Assembly (NCBI GenBank): GCA_964036275.1
Contig: OZ038435.1
Coordinates: forward strand, 32,283,521 to 32,347,520
Reading direction: 5' to 3'
DNA from: Litoditis marina
Taxonomy: Eukaryota > Nematoda > Chromadorea > Rhabditida > Rhabditidae
DNA length: 64,000 bases
How positions within the stretch are numbered: the stretch's first letter is position 1; every line of letters begins with the position of its first letter. The position numbers were made by a program, and so were the translations under genes. Under the pieces are notes generated by a model, which made no database searches, was not told the DNA's origin, and saw only the letters and a program-made list of their open reading frames with translations. This document shows, in pieces, positions 34,885 to 52,306 of the stretch.

Positions 34885-37800
34885 CTAACGAAAAGACCGC
34901 AACACGGTGACCAGATCAAACTTCATCCAATCGTAGGAAGGCAACGGATGAGGGGCATCAGAAGTCGTCGGCGATGGTAAAACTGAAAACAAACAGCTAA
35001 ATGTTCACCAATTTAAAATGTTTCAGTTGCACAACAGCAAGTTGCATATTTGCAAGTCATGTTTAAGTACAAATACCAGTCCACAATGTTTCACAAAGTA
35101 GCGTAGTTAATATTTTCGCATCCAAATACAACTATATTTTGATGGAAACACGTAGACTTCCACAGTGTTACACTGAAAATCACTACACTTCCCAAGTTGG
35201 CGGAGAATCGGAGAGGTTTTCAATCTGGCTATTCTGCCACTAACTATGCTTTCACCCAAACTAAGAATGACAAGAGTACTGACCATGATCGAGTCCGGGC
35301 GGTGCAAAAGAACGATTTCCCATTGGGGGTCTGATCGGCGACTCTACGCGGCTGGACGACGAGGAACGGCTTCCCTAAAAAAGTTTTGTTGATGGAGTGC
35401 TAACTTTTCTCGTGTAAAACATCCATTCAGTTCATGTACTTCCTGATGTTCGTTTTTTGTTTTATTTCAATGACGAAATTTAACCAAAACCTTCTCATAC
35501 GCACCTCGATGTGCTCGAATGTAAGAGTCATTCATTCACGCCCTATTGTAACCCTGTGGTGTGCCTTAATCTTTTCATTTGAATACATGAATACAACTGC
35601 TTACCGACTGAGAGGTGTTGACCGAGGTCATGGTATTTCGAGACAGTTCCCTTCCCACAATGCGCGAGGCTGGAGAGGGCGGCACACTCGTCACACTAGC
35701 AGAAGCCTGTGGAGCCTATAACGCAAATGCGAATAAAAATCATTAGAACGAAATGCTGCCCACTTTCCTACGCAAGAACCAGCCTGTTTTCTCAATTGCC
35801 TTGTTGCCGAAAATGATTATTTTTCCTATTCCGCCCTAAGCGGTAATTACATATAAATTGAACGGGCTAGGTAAGAATTTGAGAGTGTGAAACCAATGTA
35901 TTGCTGGAAACACGCACCAATAAGGTGTGACCATTCTATAAAAAGGATACCATTTTTTAATTTTAAAAACCTAAAATATTAAACTTTCGACAAATCTTCT
36001 GGACGTTAGCCAGAAAGGCCGCTATGTGAATTGTTCTGGCCAGTCGGCCAAGTTTACTGGAGTATGGCTGGAAATAAGAGCGGGTAGCGGGAGAGATGAA
36101 ACTACCTTGGGTGCAGTTCTAGCGACAGCAGTGGGCGTGGCCAACTTCAGAGGGGCCGTCGCGGTGGGAGCTGCGTGGGGAACAACGTCATACACACGCA
36201 ATTTACCGTTCATACGACTCTGAAAAGGAACATTTCAACTATAGACTATCAACGCTTGAACAGTCAAATTGTGAGTTATGATCAAAGATAGCCATATTTT
36301 TTCTAGCTGAAAAGATTGTAGTGACTTAGTGTGATTTCAGCTACACAATAAATTGCGATATAAAGTTCGCATGAAAAACAGAGTGGCCCGATTATGGGTT
36401 GTTGTTTAATCTGTTTACTCACCTTAATATCATGCTTCATATCAGTAACTATACAGGTCCGCCATTTCACATTCGTCTTTAACGTGGGCGCCTGCTCCTT
36501 AGCGACAAACTTAATATTTGAGCCGGGAGAAAATATCTGAAAACAGCCAACTCATAATAACTATCACATCAGTGGAAAAGGAAGAAAAAAGAAATAATAA
36601 AATAACAACGAAAAAGAAACACGTCCAAAATGAAACTCACAGAGTTTAAATTCTCTATAGGCGGTTGAGCATTAATTCGTGTGCAGAAAATGTTATATTT
36701 CTCCGAACCACCCTGAAAATAATACATATAGAGAGTATTGAACAGAAGCCATAAAACTAATAACTAACGATGTATATTCCCAATAACTTGCTGCTTACAG
36801 CTTTATAAAACTAATTGGAATTGGCAGAAAACTCACATTAGAATGTTCAATAAAGCAGTACTCTCCTTTGGTATCAATATTAAGCACTTTGCCGATTCCC
36901 TCAATAATATTTGCCTTCTTAATGAACTTGATCTGAAAGAGAAAACATGAAATCAGACGTCAAAACTTCAGAACAAAACCCTAGTAGATGATTTCAAGAG
37001 AAAACTAGTAGAGGTTACTGGTGCGTCGAACAAGACTTTTTATAGCTGACTAGCTTTCAAGCTCCAGACAGCATGAGTTGAGATAACTACTCACTGTGAC
37101 AAATGTTCACACCTAGGACTGTATTTGGGCAGTTTGTTTTTCAATAATGTCTATTTTGCAAGAAACTAACCTTGAGTGCCTTCCATCTGGGTTTCAAACC
37201 ACTGCTATTATACAACGGCGCTTCCCTCTGAAACCACTCGAAATGCATAAAGACATAAAATAATTTACAGGAATGAGTGACGAGAAGGTCAGAAATATCA
37301 GCCGCGCTTGTGAACTCACCACTATAAGTAATCGGAGAACTTGTGAGACTATAGTAGAAAAGTGGAAATTTCTGCTAAAAATGGACTATAAATTAGTCAG
37401 AGTAGCTATTCGTCATATTTTCTCTATTCACGCGACCTTTACTAGTAAAAACGGCCTACCTGTGGCATGGCGACGGCATCGAACTCGACAATGTCGTCGG
37501 GTATAAACTCTCGTTTTATCAAAGACTCTGGCACAATGACAGCCGCACCCTCGTACCTGGAAAAAGAGAGGCTGAAACAGGGTGACCACAATGTTTCTCG
37601 ACTTTCAGCCTAGTACGACCTCCCTCCTCTTATAAATTGGAATTTACCGATAAACACGTATCGCTCTCCCAAATTTTGTGAAACGCTTCGAAAGTTGCCA
37701 AAAATCAGCCTGATTTGTGACTTATTTTGCCCCTGTGGAGAATTAAAGACCCCTCCGTCCTGAAAATAAAAGTTGGAAAAAACATTTAAGACCCCCCCCC

Positions 37801-38227
37801 CCCCCCTTGAAAAGTTGTCACTGGCTAAAACAACCCTTCACCTGTGGTTACTCTGGGCTAAAACTAGAATTGAGTAGTTCCACAGTGACCTAATAAAGAA
37901 ATTGGTTGGGTGTTTTTCGAGATGTAAGAACGAAAACTAATACATATTACCGTGCTGGAGAAACGAGTTGAATTACAGTCTAAGCGATTCGACCGATTTC
38001 ACTGTCTCAAACCAGGTAACAAGATAACTGATTACGCGGGGGGGGGGGGGGGGGTTTCGAGCTCTCCTATTCATACTTCATGTTGAACTTTTTTTTGATA
38101 TATCACAATTTAATTTTCATAATGCATCTAATCCTCTTTCCTTCTCATCAAAAACTAACCGTAACGCCATATAGTCCTTTGGGGCAATATACATCACCGA
38201 GCCCCGCTGAGCACTTAATCCACTCAT
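34885..38227 (-). CDS. Cold-shock-like domain protein, short tandem paralogue, 299 aa
   Basis: Minus-strand exons: 38227-38160, 37556-37460, 37227-37171, 36932-36837, 36712-36641, 36536-36423, 36219-36106, 35715-35623, 35374-35284, 34982-34885; phases close. Upstream of the ATG is an in-frame stop and an acceptor CAATTCAG ten bases away, so the N-terminus is probably complete. Residues about 8-55 and 80-155 resemble cold-shock barrels: RGSVMYIAPKDY with DDIVEFDAVAMP, then GIGKVLNIDTKGEYCFIEHS with YNIFCTRI and GSNIKFVAKEQ. The RNP1-like KGEYCFI is present, while the RNP2-like VFVH is changed to IFCT. The last third is Ser/Pro/Ala-rich and ends LRSFR. It is probably an RNA-binding protein of UNR/CSDE1 type, but that is inference from the fold pattern. 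The paralogue lies 2.4 kb upstream on the same strand. Confidence 0.72.
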
Positions 38228-38237
38228 CGCGAATTAT

Positions 38238-40668
38238 CTGAATTGAGAATTATAGAATCTTAAACCTTGACGATAAAACCGAATAAATCATTAAAGAAAG
38301 AGCATTATGGTGGAGATAACATCACGGCTGAAAACCGCTTTCTTTCAACAACTAAAGCTTTGTATCCGATCATTTTCCACAACAACATTGAACAGTTAAC
38401 ACCATTTAAAGTAACAGATTGATCACTACAAAAACTAGTGTGCTAGTAATACAAAACAAACATTTCATGCTTTCAACAGACATCTTATACAACAATGATA
38501 GAAAAACCAAGTGAAAAGCTAACGAATCAGAGCATCGAAAGCAGGTGAATATCTACCAGTGAGCTATGGGAGATACTGTGAGTTGAACAAAGATCGTGAA
38601 AGAGATTTGAACATGAGAGAGCGAATATAATTGAAGAAGCAACTATGAATATTCTAGGAAAATATTCAAACATCTATGCAATAGCCTATTTTCCTACACG
38701 TTACACCAATAACCTTTTAAAGTACCTAGCTATGAATCTTTCCAAAAACTGAACAAAATTGTCTTAAAGTGGAAACATATACTATAAATGGTTATAAGTG
38801 TGTGAACAGACTATAACAACCGAAATAGACTATTCGAGGGCTACTTGGGTCAGATCTCACGACCAGAGAACATATTACAGCGCACACATCTGTTACTCTA
38901 CCAGCAGAAGAACAAATAAAATAAAACCATTGCGCGTAACATAGTAACGTTGTTACGATACATTTTCCTACGTATTTTCCAGATAAACAATTATTGCTAC
39001 AACTTCCAGTATACGCCGATAGTTCCGGAAAGAAGTGGTACCAGGAATGAGTCATTCAAAATTGAAAGTCAGTAAATTAAAAGGCATTAATTCACTTTTA
39101 CGAAAATTTTTGGAAACTTCATTTCTGATTCTTAACTGTTTCTGTAGTTAATGATTTTCACTTTCAAATGACTTTTACTTCAATGACTTTTAATTTTGAA
39201 TGACTGAATTATAGAGAACTAAGATCGAGTGCACACCAAACTACTAAACAGCGGCGTAGTTGATAGTTATGAACTGGGTGTCGATGAATAATTATGATAA
39301 AACATAGGAACTGCGATTATCTGAAAAGCGCAATAACGGGAAATTGCCTATTTTCATTTCCGCCCTCACCTCATGACTAACATTTCAATTAGACCGGTAA
39401 TGAATATGTGAAACACAGGTGTTGCGATAATCATATTATAGACGGAAGAAAGGTTGGGAAAGCTACAACCAGTGGGATATCCCTTTTTGGCAAACTTTCT
39501 GGTTTTCGCAAAAAAGGATATGGTTTTATACTCTCATTTCTTGGTATTTAACCAATTTGCCTAGAGTATGAAAGTGAATTCCGAACCATACCAGCCGGTT
39601 GGCGTCAGCGGTTAATGAAACTGAGGTACGTTTTTAGGCGCAGGAATGCACTTTCACGTTCCTGGGAAAGAAATGGTGCGAACACCTTCTAGTCGAAAGC
39701 AGAGAGGTGATCAGTATACGATCCTGCCCACGCCGCGTTCAATTAAGCAAGCGGGCGCGGCAACTTTTTATGACACCCAGTTTCTTGTAACAAGCGCTTG
39801 TGAACGTTGCGCAACTACCGTCGTGCAACTATTTCCCTACGTTCTCACTTGTATGACAAAAAGTTTGAATAATTCGTAAAGCGAATAAGAATCGTGTAGG
39901 ACTAGCGGGAACACTTTCAAAACTGAGCAATGAACAGATTTTCGAAATGTTCTAGAAACGAGCACTCCCGCAAATGAGGAAATTCGCTCTATAATTCCCC
40001 TTTTCAAAGTCAACACCGGCTTTATAGGCGCGAGATTCGTGTTGAATCAGAGCCTATCTTTGTCACCTTGGAAACGGATTAGAGTTAGGGGGAAACTTGT
40101 GTGGGCAGCCGGCTTCGACCAGGAACTCGACTGGCTGGCTCAACAACTTACTTGTAGTGCTCTAATACTCCGCCAACAAAACTCATGTTTGGTGTTATAC
40201 AAAGGGGAAGTGAAGTCAATTCAAATGCTAATCAAGTCTCTTTCTAATAATAGTAGAACAAAGAAAGTCAAGAATATTGATAACTTTGATGCAGGCAACT
40301 GGATTTCTATGTGAATTGAATAAAATACGTGAAGAAGGTAGATTGTAACCCTGTATGGTATAATACACGTGGCTGGCTACCCGATAGAACTATGTTCCGT
40401 GTATGAATCTACGCGGAATAACTAACGAAATTGGAGTTTTTGGAAACTTGAATTTCCAGGACACAAGTCTATAGTGAACACTGAAAGCGCCTGTCCGGAA
40501 AGAGAACCATGAATAAAAGCCAGCTGTGGTGCGATTCCACATAATACTCTCACAATAAAGCAAAGACATGGGAGAAACCATTGAAAAGTAATGAGAAAAA
40601 GATTAGAAAACTGCAAGAATGACTCATTTAGATGAGATCACTGATAATATACGTGAGAATCTGCCTGC
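38238..40668. other. Region between the two CSD paralogues
   Basis: About 2.4 kb with no exon I can support. It contains a probable 160-bp inverted-repeat element at about 39048-39206 (ATTCAAAATTGAAAGTCA on the left, TGACTTTTAATTTTGAAT on the right). Frames at 39646-39879 and 40039-40314 have no recognisable domain. The promoter of the 299-aa gene should lie at the left end. Confidence 0.45.
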
Positions 40669-44484
<3,816 letters not shown>

Positions 44485-46596
44485 CTTAAAAAACCATTAA
44501 GTACTGTATAGCAAACTCATACACCGCCAAGGGCCTCGCATTCCCTCAAAATTCTCCCCTCCATGTTTTATCGTGTAGCGACCTCCACAAACGGCGACAT
44601 TCAACTATTTTCCATAGTATAAGCGCTGATTCTGTTTGAAATTAGTTAGTTGATGGCTCGCGACCCCTACTTCCAACAAGGGCTCAAGGGTCTTCGCGAC
44701 TCCCCACTTTATGAGAGGCCTTGGCGGTGTATGCGCAAACTCCCAGATTTTACTATCGCCTGGGATTTACTACGGTTTTACCAAATACCATTGTATTCGA
44801 ACGTAAAAAGATTAAGTGACATTTGGACGATAGTTTGCGAACTTTTCCTATTTGAATTCAAACTCACGTGATTGTGATGTATTTCGATGAGATACTGAAC
44901 ACTTTCCCTCGACCTTCGATCATTTCTACAGTAACTGAGTATCAGAATGAGTAAAAGTAAACATGAAATCGAAAAAGGTACATTATAAAACATCCAGTAT
45001 CAGTAGCGTCAGAACACTCGGAAGAGAGCAAAACACACTTTACGAGGAAAAAAATATTCTTTATGTACGACTAGGAAAACAAACAATGACAGTTATACGA
45101 GACATATAGATAATAAAATCTAGCGCACTACATAATGAAAACAAGTTCTCCTAATAACTAATAACCGAAGATTGAGCACGAAACTACGAACTAAAATTAA
45201 GTACATAAACTCTGAAATACACATGACCTGCTTACTCAATATCGGACACGCAGAAAAGAAAACAAAATGGAGATTATCACAGTTCACATTCGGCAAATAT
45301 ACTAGGGTTTCAATGCACATTCTGGGTAACACTATAACTCTAGCTTCTAGTATCTATATTTTCTTGGCAACAACTGATAAAAAAACTACATTAAACACCT
45401 GGCACATACTGGTAGTATTCTAACTCGTTCCACCTAATTCCCTCTGCTGGGCCTAGTTTTTTTTTCATACTATAACCTGAGCACATAACAAACTCTACCT
45501 ACTCAAAATTTCAGTTTCAGCTAAGAGAAAAACGCACAAACGAATGATACTATTCACAACAAAATATCGACTACGAGGACCTACAATCCTATAAAATACC
45601 GTAGCGGACTTGCCGCACTTCATTCCAAGGCTAGCTACATACTCCAGTTCCTAGATTGAGTAGTTTGCGAGAATTAAGTGCCATACATACTTGGTGCGTC
45701 TGCGGGCGGCTGCGGGCGTCTGCGGCGCGGGTAAACTAGTGGTTTGCCCGCAGACGCCCGCAAACGCCCGCAGACGCCCGCAAACGCACTACAATTGAAG
45801 TATGTACGCGCGTCTGCGGCTGGCTGCGGCGCCGTTGTTCCTCACTTTGAATTATAAATAAAAATCGAAATTATTGTTGAAATCATGATTTTTCTTCCAC
45901 TTATTAGGAATATTTGTCTTTTGTCAAGTCAATGCTAATAATTGTTCGAACATTCTTCAAATTTCTAGAAATTGTTCGAATTGCAAATAGATTGATGCTT
46001 CTCGAATAGAATCTTTCTAAACTGGATTATTTTTGTTTTTGTCATCCTGAAACGTTTTTTCAAATACAAAACGGAAGAAAAGCGGCCATTCACTTTAACT
46101 AAAACGGATTAAAAACTGACAATCGAGTGCAGTTAACATTAAGTAGAATACAAATATTCATTTAAATTAACTGTAATATAGTAACTTGATGGGTTTAATA
46201 ATGATTTTTAGAACATTAGTGATGTTATGTCATGAATGATCAATCCAGACGCAGAGAGCCGCTGCGGCAATATTGAATTGAATCATTATTGCCGCAACTG
46301 CTTTTGCGGCTGTCTGCGGCCCCGCCCGCAGACGCCCGCAGCCGCTTTTGCCCGCCGAAGTATGAATGCGCGGCAAAACGCCGAGAGCCGCCACCAGCCG
46401 CACATTTGATCAATAATCAGGGGCGCCATACTTATATCATATGCCGCCCGCAGACGCCCGCAGCCGCAGCCAAGTATGTAGGGCACTTTAGACTTTTTTC
46501 ATGCATACTCACGAAATTTGACGCTGTTTTTTTATTAGTATGATAGATTACTTTCTGGAGGACAGTCGCGACCTTACTAGTGTACGACTATATTAT
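44485..46596. other. Region upstream of the long CSD paralogue
   Basis: This should contain the promoter and any missing first exon of the CSD gene (-) and the 3' UTR of lipoyl synthase (-). I could not find an exon that supplies the missing 5' codon. The right third is a GC-rich transposable element (45684-46480). A 73-codon frame at 44650-44871 is unsupported. Confidence 0.4.
45684..46480. mobile_element. 797-bp element with GC-rich CTGCGGGCGT inverted ends
   Basis: The left end TACATACTTGGTGCGTCTGC is matched by the inverted right end GCAGCCGCAGCCAAGTATGTA. Both ends carry arrays of CTGCGGGCGTCTGCGGG-type units. The left array is itself followed by its complement and an AAGTATGTA at 45799-45807, so the first 124 bp form a complete small foldback unit. 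The AT-rich middle (45840-46250) contrasts sharply. No transposase frame or clear target duplication is present. Confidence 0.75.
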
Positions 46597-49500
46597 TTAT
46601 TGATTCGCCTCCTTGCCCTGTCTCTTTTGAATGACATTCTTGAGGAAGAACTCTCCAGCCTTGTATGAGGACCTGACCAAAGGCCCGGAAGCCACGTAGA
46701 GGAAACCCAATTCTTTTGCCACACCCGCCCAGTAGTCGAATCTGGAACAGTAAAACGATTATGTCAATCCGACCGAATAAACGATTTGTGTGCAAAATTT
46801 CCAGGTAAATCGTAAATCCCAACTTTTCGACACAAAATCAGACGATATGGAGTATTCCAAACCAAAATAGTGTGAAAAAAAACGGCTGAATTTCGCTCTG
46901 GTAGACCCACTAATGATTCACACGCCGTAAACTAACTTGGGAACAACCAGAATAGAATAATTTGATCCAACATAAACTCACTTCTCCGGAGTTACCCACT
47001 CCTTGACCAGCAAATGTCGTTTAGTTGGTTGCATGTACTGACCGAATGTCACCACATCCACACCGTTCGAACGCAAATCTTTCATACATTGCACTATCTG
47101 AATTAATGAAGGTTAGCTTATTAGAAAACGTACAAATAGCTATGCATTATATCAAATAAACCTTACCTTCAGCAATAATTAACTGAATTTATGCAAGTTA
47201 ACTTGTTATCGGCAACATGATACAGGAATCACACGCATGGCGATAAATTCAATAAATTGAGCAAAAACATAATCAAACTTACTTCAGCATCCTCCTCTCC
47301 AAGCCCAAGCATGATTGAAGTCTTAGTTATAACGTTCGTATTCGCCTCTTTCACTCTTCCAAGACCTGAAAATATAATTTATTTCAAAATACAGTATCTA
47401 TTGTCTATTCAGAAAACCGTTCACAAAGTTACTTTTCAAATCAACGATTCACAAGAGTGTTTGCTGTGTTCAATGATTATTGATATGTACCCAAACAACA
47501 GGGAGACAAATGTGATAGTTATAACTACCTGCCAATGACTGCCTATACTTTGCTCTCGGATCTCGAACCCACGGTGTCAACCTCTCCACTGTCTCTATAT
47601 TATGAGCATAGACATCGAGACCGCTTCTGCAAGGATATCAAAATGATACAGGAACCCAGGAACATACAACTATGAAGTCCGGCTCGATTTTAAAGGCCCG
47701 AAGAAAACTACATTTCGAATCTGAAATTCCATGAATTTGTAACGAAAACAGGCAAACGTTCTCTAGTATCATCAAAAGTGGACCGTGTATTTTCGACCAT
47801 AACCAAAAATATTGGAATATGTCTCGAGTAACAAATGAAACGGTTGTTCACTCAACTCTCATACTGACTTACTTCGAGTTAAACAGATGGAAAACGGTTC
47901 TCTAACTCTTCTATTGATTTCTTGATTAGGTCCAACTTACACGGCCATTTTGTCGATGCTTTCGAACTTTCCGGCAAAATCTGGGAGCAGGCATTCGATC
48001 AACAGCTCTGGCTTCTTCTTCTTCATCAGCTGGACAGTGTTGGACAGATGGGATGCACCGCCATCGGGAATGTCATCCCTAGAAATACCTAGTCTAAGAC
48101 GCATAATAGGTGGTGGACTGGTGGACGCATAATAGATACCGTAAAAATTCAAAAAAAAACTTGAATTGTTTATTGTTCGTCTATCTTCGAAGAGGGCATA
48201 TGATTGGCGATAGCGTACCCTTTAAAGCCGAAACTCCTACTAATCCCACGTTTCAGCCCAAATCATACCACAGAAGTAGTGATTGAACCATACATAAACA
48301 CCATTATTTTCAAGTAATTGGCTACGTCTTGCTTTGACATTTATCATTTATGGAAAATTATCTGAGTAGATATACCTATCGACAGAAGTGAGAACGATAT
48401 AGTCGACTCCCCACGATGCGACAGCCTCTGCGGTGTTTTCTGGTTCCATTGGATCCAGTGCAGGTGGGGCACGCGCCGTTTTCACCGAACAGAAGCTAAA
48501 AACCCATCGAATAAAGAAAACAACAGATGAAACTAAGAACGCTTAGTCTGTTTAAGATAATCTAAAGAAACTATCATTCGGTCTTTGCCCGTACTAGTAC
48601 TGCCCGTACAACGTACATTATCTCGGGGGTCGGTGATTTCCAAGAGGGGTCAGCGCGGCAACGATTTGTTGGTAATAGTGAGTCACAGCAGTTCAATAAT
48701 ATGAATACCGTACCCACAATGCAAAAAACCATACCGACATCCGCGTGTACAAGTGTCTCCCATGAGCATAATAGTAGCTGTGGACAGTGAATCATCGGAA
48801 CCACCCCAGCATTCACCCAGATTAGGACATCTGAAAAATTATTTATGTTTTCGCGCATAGGCGATGGGTTCAAGTGGTACGACTGAAAATTTGGATTTCA
48901 TAGGATTGGAATTTTTCAGCTTGACATGTGAGTGATGAGAAGCAGACGAAACGATAAAAACTACAAGCAACAAGCAATGAGTGAGAAATCAGGAATGTAT
49001 GAGAACGAAGTTGATCACTACCCAGTCTTGTATATTCACATAATTCGTGAAACACACACATAAACGTAAAATGTTGGCTGGTTGGCTCTACAACGTATCT
49101 AAGGATCTAAGCTACTTTAAACAACGAAAATCCACCCACCTTGCCTCTTCACAAACTGTTGCCAACTTTAACCCCTTGAGTTGTTTCTTCATTCGGCTCA
49201 CGTTCTCATTTTCACTTGCCAAAACCTAAAACTACGAGATAAAGCTACCAGTTTTCAGCCACGACAGAGAACTGAGAGTGAACGATACCGAACGGAGAAA
49301 CCGAAAGTCATGAGGGAGAAAACGAGCGTTTCCTAATATTAAAAAATAAAGTACAGAGATGAGTTTCAATCTCACTTTATCCTTCTTCAGCCATGGCGGT
49401 AGTCTCAAACGACGATCTCCTTTCTCCAACTTCAACTTGCCCTCGTACTTAGAGACCGCTTCTTCGACAGTCTCTTAAATAACCTTAATTTTCTATAAAG

Positions 49501-49802
49501 TAAACGTACTTTTCACACATATACCTTTTCCTCGGTATGAAGTAGTAGTGGGCGCGCTTAGTTAGCATTAGAATGACTAAAGGTTGCATAAATGAACGTA
49601 TTAACACATTTTACAACAACATTTATGAAAGTGAAGTATCATCGAATGTAGGACTGTTTGCGTGGTTGTGTCGAAACTTGAACTTACTGGATGAAACAAA
49701 ATCTTTGAATGAAGGGCCATCTTCAATCACAACTCTCTTCTTAGGTGCAGCTTCGGACAAAGTACGCACTTGACTGACTAGCTGGGGTGATCTTCGTAAC
49801 AT
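46597..49802 (-). CDS. lias-1: Lipoyl synthase, mitochondrial, 364 aa
   Basis: Minus-strand exons: 49802-49688, 49473-49376, 49225-49140, 48830-48735, 48495-48376, 48078-47941, 47626-47529, 47365-47283, 47097-46982, 46741-46597; all phases close, length as expected for the family. This radical-SAM enzyme inserts two sulphurs into protein-bound octanoate to make lipoate for pyruvate and 2-oxoglutarate dehydrogenases and the glycine cleavage system. The N-terminus [17 protein letters not shown] is a typical mitochondrial presequence. The auxiliary-cluster motif [12 protein letters not shown] (CX4CX5C), the radical-SAM motif CTRGCRFC (CX3CX2C) and the terminal RSSY ([12 protein letters not shown]) are all intact. 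[18 protein letters not shown] and FGQYMQPT also match. The AATAAA polyadenylation signal overlaps the stop codon. The symbol follows family usage. Confidence 0.96.
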
Positions 49803-50382
49803 CACCACACTCCTTAATACATCAAGTTCGTATTTAAATGAAAAATTCAAATAAACAATTGAACTTGATGAAATTTATTAAAATAAAGTACTCAGAATTC
49901 TTTTTAAAAATATTACTGCGCCGTGTAGCTGAAAATGTCTGAGGAGAGCGTTTGAATTCTAGGCTGTCACTACAGTAATCTTTAATAAGCTGATTTTTTT
50001 TTAAATTTTTTTGATTTATTGCGTCCAGCTCCTTCTCTCCCCTTTAAATATTTTTGTTTACTTGTTCTATTTGTACACATTGTTGAATCATATTCCTAGC
50101 ATTTTATCCTGCGCCTCCAAGCTAGTTTGCATGCTTAATACCTAACATCGAAAATTTAGCAGGTGTTTAGTGGGTTTTCGTTGTGTCCTCAAAACAAACT
50201 AGCTGAGACAATGGAAAAGTTTATCAGCTTCTTCTCATACTTATGTGGAAATTCAGTTCTAGTTTTGATGTGATTTTCTTGCTTCAACTAATGCTTATTA
50301 ACATGCTTTCTCAATTCTGCTATCTCATTCTCAACACTGTACACATGATATGCATATAAACATTTCTAATACAACATTACAG
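49803..50382. promoter_or_regulatory. Divergent upstream region of lipoyl synthase and the 98-aa gene
   Basis: A head-to-head spacer of about 580 bp, AT-rich, holding the likely promoters of both genes. The acceptor TTACAG at 50377-50382 probably receives a spliced leader for the plus-strand gene. No named motif can be supported. Confidence 0.4.
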
Positions 50383-50392
50383 TCACAAATAT

Positions 50393-51547
50393 ATGACAGA
50401 CAGTCCAGCCAGTGGAAGAACCGAATACTCATTCAGCATGAATCTGAGGTTCGGAGTTTGTTTCCGATATACGAAGTTACAGAATGAATTTTAATAATAC
50501 TAACACCTTTCCTGCTACAATTTGACGTGATACTTGTTATTTTTCCTTCCAGTACCTCTTCAACAGAAGAGACCGAGGATAGACCAATGTTCAGTACACC
50601 TCTGATGTCACCTAGGAAAGTCAAGAACTTCATCAGTCAGTTTCCTTCATCCTTCTTTCATTTCGTAACCGGGTAGTCTGTGTCTGTTCTGTCTGAAGAG
50701 CTCCTGGAAAAAATCACAACCAGAATAGTTGTTGAACCACACTTTGAAGCCCCAGAAAGTAATACGCACTCGTTATAGTTATTGATTTCCACAGTATAGT
50801 TGATGAAAAGGTAAAGATATTTCAGTCATGCACTGGTGAACTTGCTAAGTAATCAAAACATCTGCTTCTTTTCTGCGAAGCATGAGAAAATGTTGACAGT
50901 TTTTAGGCCAAATTATAAAATTTGACGTTTTTCAATAGAAACTTGACTCCTATTTCACAAATAGTGGGACCTCTCGGATATTGGTATTTCAGTTAGTAAG
51001 TCGGGTTGTCGTTCTCCTCTGGTTATAGAATGTTTACAATGACATGGTTCCCTTATTTCAGAAGATCTCGAGTTCAGAGCAGCATCAGATGTGAAGGCGG
51101 CGGCTGATAAGGAATCCGTTCAGCAGAGTGGGTGTTTTAATGTATTGCATTTAAAATTTTGTATAATTCTAAATGTTTATGTTGATTATTGGTACATTCT
51201 TTTGGTAGTTTTCATAATAAGTCATGCTAGGTTAGCGGCCGAATGCTATAAAGACGAATCTTGTATCGAATTTTCACGGTCATTTACTTACGGATTAGAC
51301 TGTTGTTTTCAAGTGATGAATGTTCCACCATTTTCTCAACTTTCGACGCGAAACGTACCTCCATTTCCGCGTTCATTGTTCGCTTCATAACATGGCTACA
51401 TTTATTTAGAACTTCCAGCCTTTTTTATAGAGACATTAGATTCATGTTGATTCAGAGCTTCACGAAAAGCGAATGGTTGCGCTGAAGTTGGCATTAGAAG
51501 AGGAGAAGCAGAAGGATTGGATGTTACCACCTCGAAAGAATGACTGA
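50393..51547 (+). CDS. Small hypothetical charged protein, 4 exons, 98 aa
   Basis: Exons: 50393-50448, 50553-50635, 51062-51127, 51456-51547; phases close at TGA. TTACAG ends ten bases before the ATG. The N-terminal half is Ser/Thr/Pro-rich (FSTPLMSPRKVKNFI). The C-terminal half is a highly charged predicted helix (LHEKRMVALKLALEEEKQKD) ending WMLPPRKND. An AATAAA at 51821-51826 fits a 3' end. There is no signal peptide or membrane segment. I do not recognise it; the layout is that of a small helical adaptor. The exon-3 donor is read as GTGGGT, the choice that keeps the helical frame; a donor two bases later gives a different open C-terminus. Confidence 0.65.
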
Positions 51548-52306
51548 ATCATTTTCATAACTTTATTGCTATTACGGATATTTTTCGGTGGGAAAGTAGT
51601 AAAGCTCAATTTCCATTCATATCGCATTCTCGAAGATCTCACCTGTATTCTCTGAATCGTCTTTCATGTCTGTGTGCTTCTTGAATTGTGTTGCCGCTGC
51701 TTTGACTCTTAACCGTACAATATTACGCTCGTTTAGAGAATACGTAACTCTGATGTTGTATATAATGTTCACGTGTACGATTATTTGCTAGAATTGTCAG
51801 TGTTACATTCAATTTGCCGAATAAAACTCTATAAAGATTGATTCTGTACTGAAGTGGGTAAGCGACCATGAACAGACGAAAGAAACAATATCAGTAGTTA
51901 CGAGTTCCCACACGCAATTCTACAGGAAAGGAAAGAAACTTTTTCATTGGTTGCTCATGTTCCACATTCTCATATCAATATCTGAGTGCAATTAGCACGC
52001 TTGTTTTCATCATCATTCGCAAAACATTCCCACGTTACAAACATGTGTGATGCCCTACTGTAGGAATCAGCGTGGGACTGCAATCGACTATCCACTCGCT
52101 CTGTGCAATAGTGAATGCGTACCTACAAGTTTGGAACAGACTGGAAGTCAGCTAACCAATGAACAAACCAGTAGAAATTCTGGCCTTATTCCATGTTTTC
52201 AACGGGTGATTTCATCATTCTACGATAAGCGAGTGCCATGATACACAAATGAAAGTAGTATTGACCGAAACGTGTGTATTCTTGAAGAATTTTCCAAAAG
52301 ATTCAT
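51548..52306. other. Convergent intergenic region
   Basis: 3' UTRs of the 98-aa gene (+) and the Rho-like GTPase (-). A 64-codon frame at 52047-52241 is not supported. Nothing else seen. Confidence 0.45.

Noticed and set aside
40039..40314. 91-codon plus-strand frame between the CSD paralogues
   Set aside because: No start context, no splice sites and no recognisable family.
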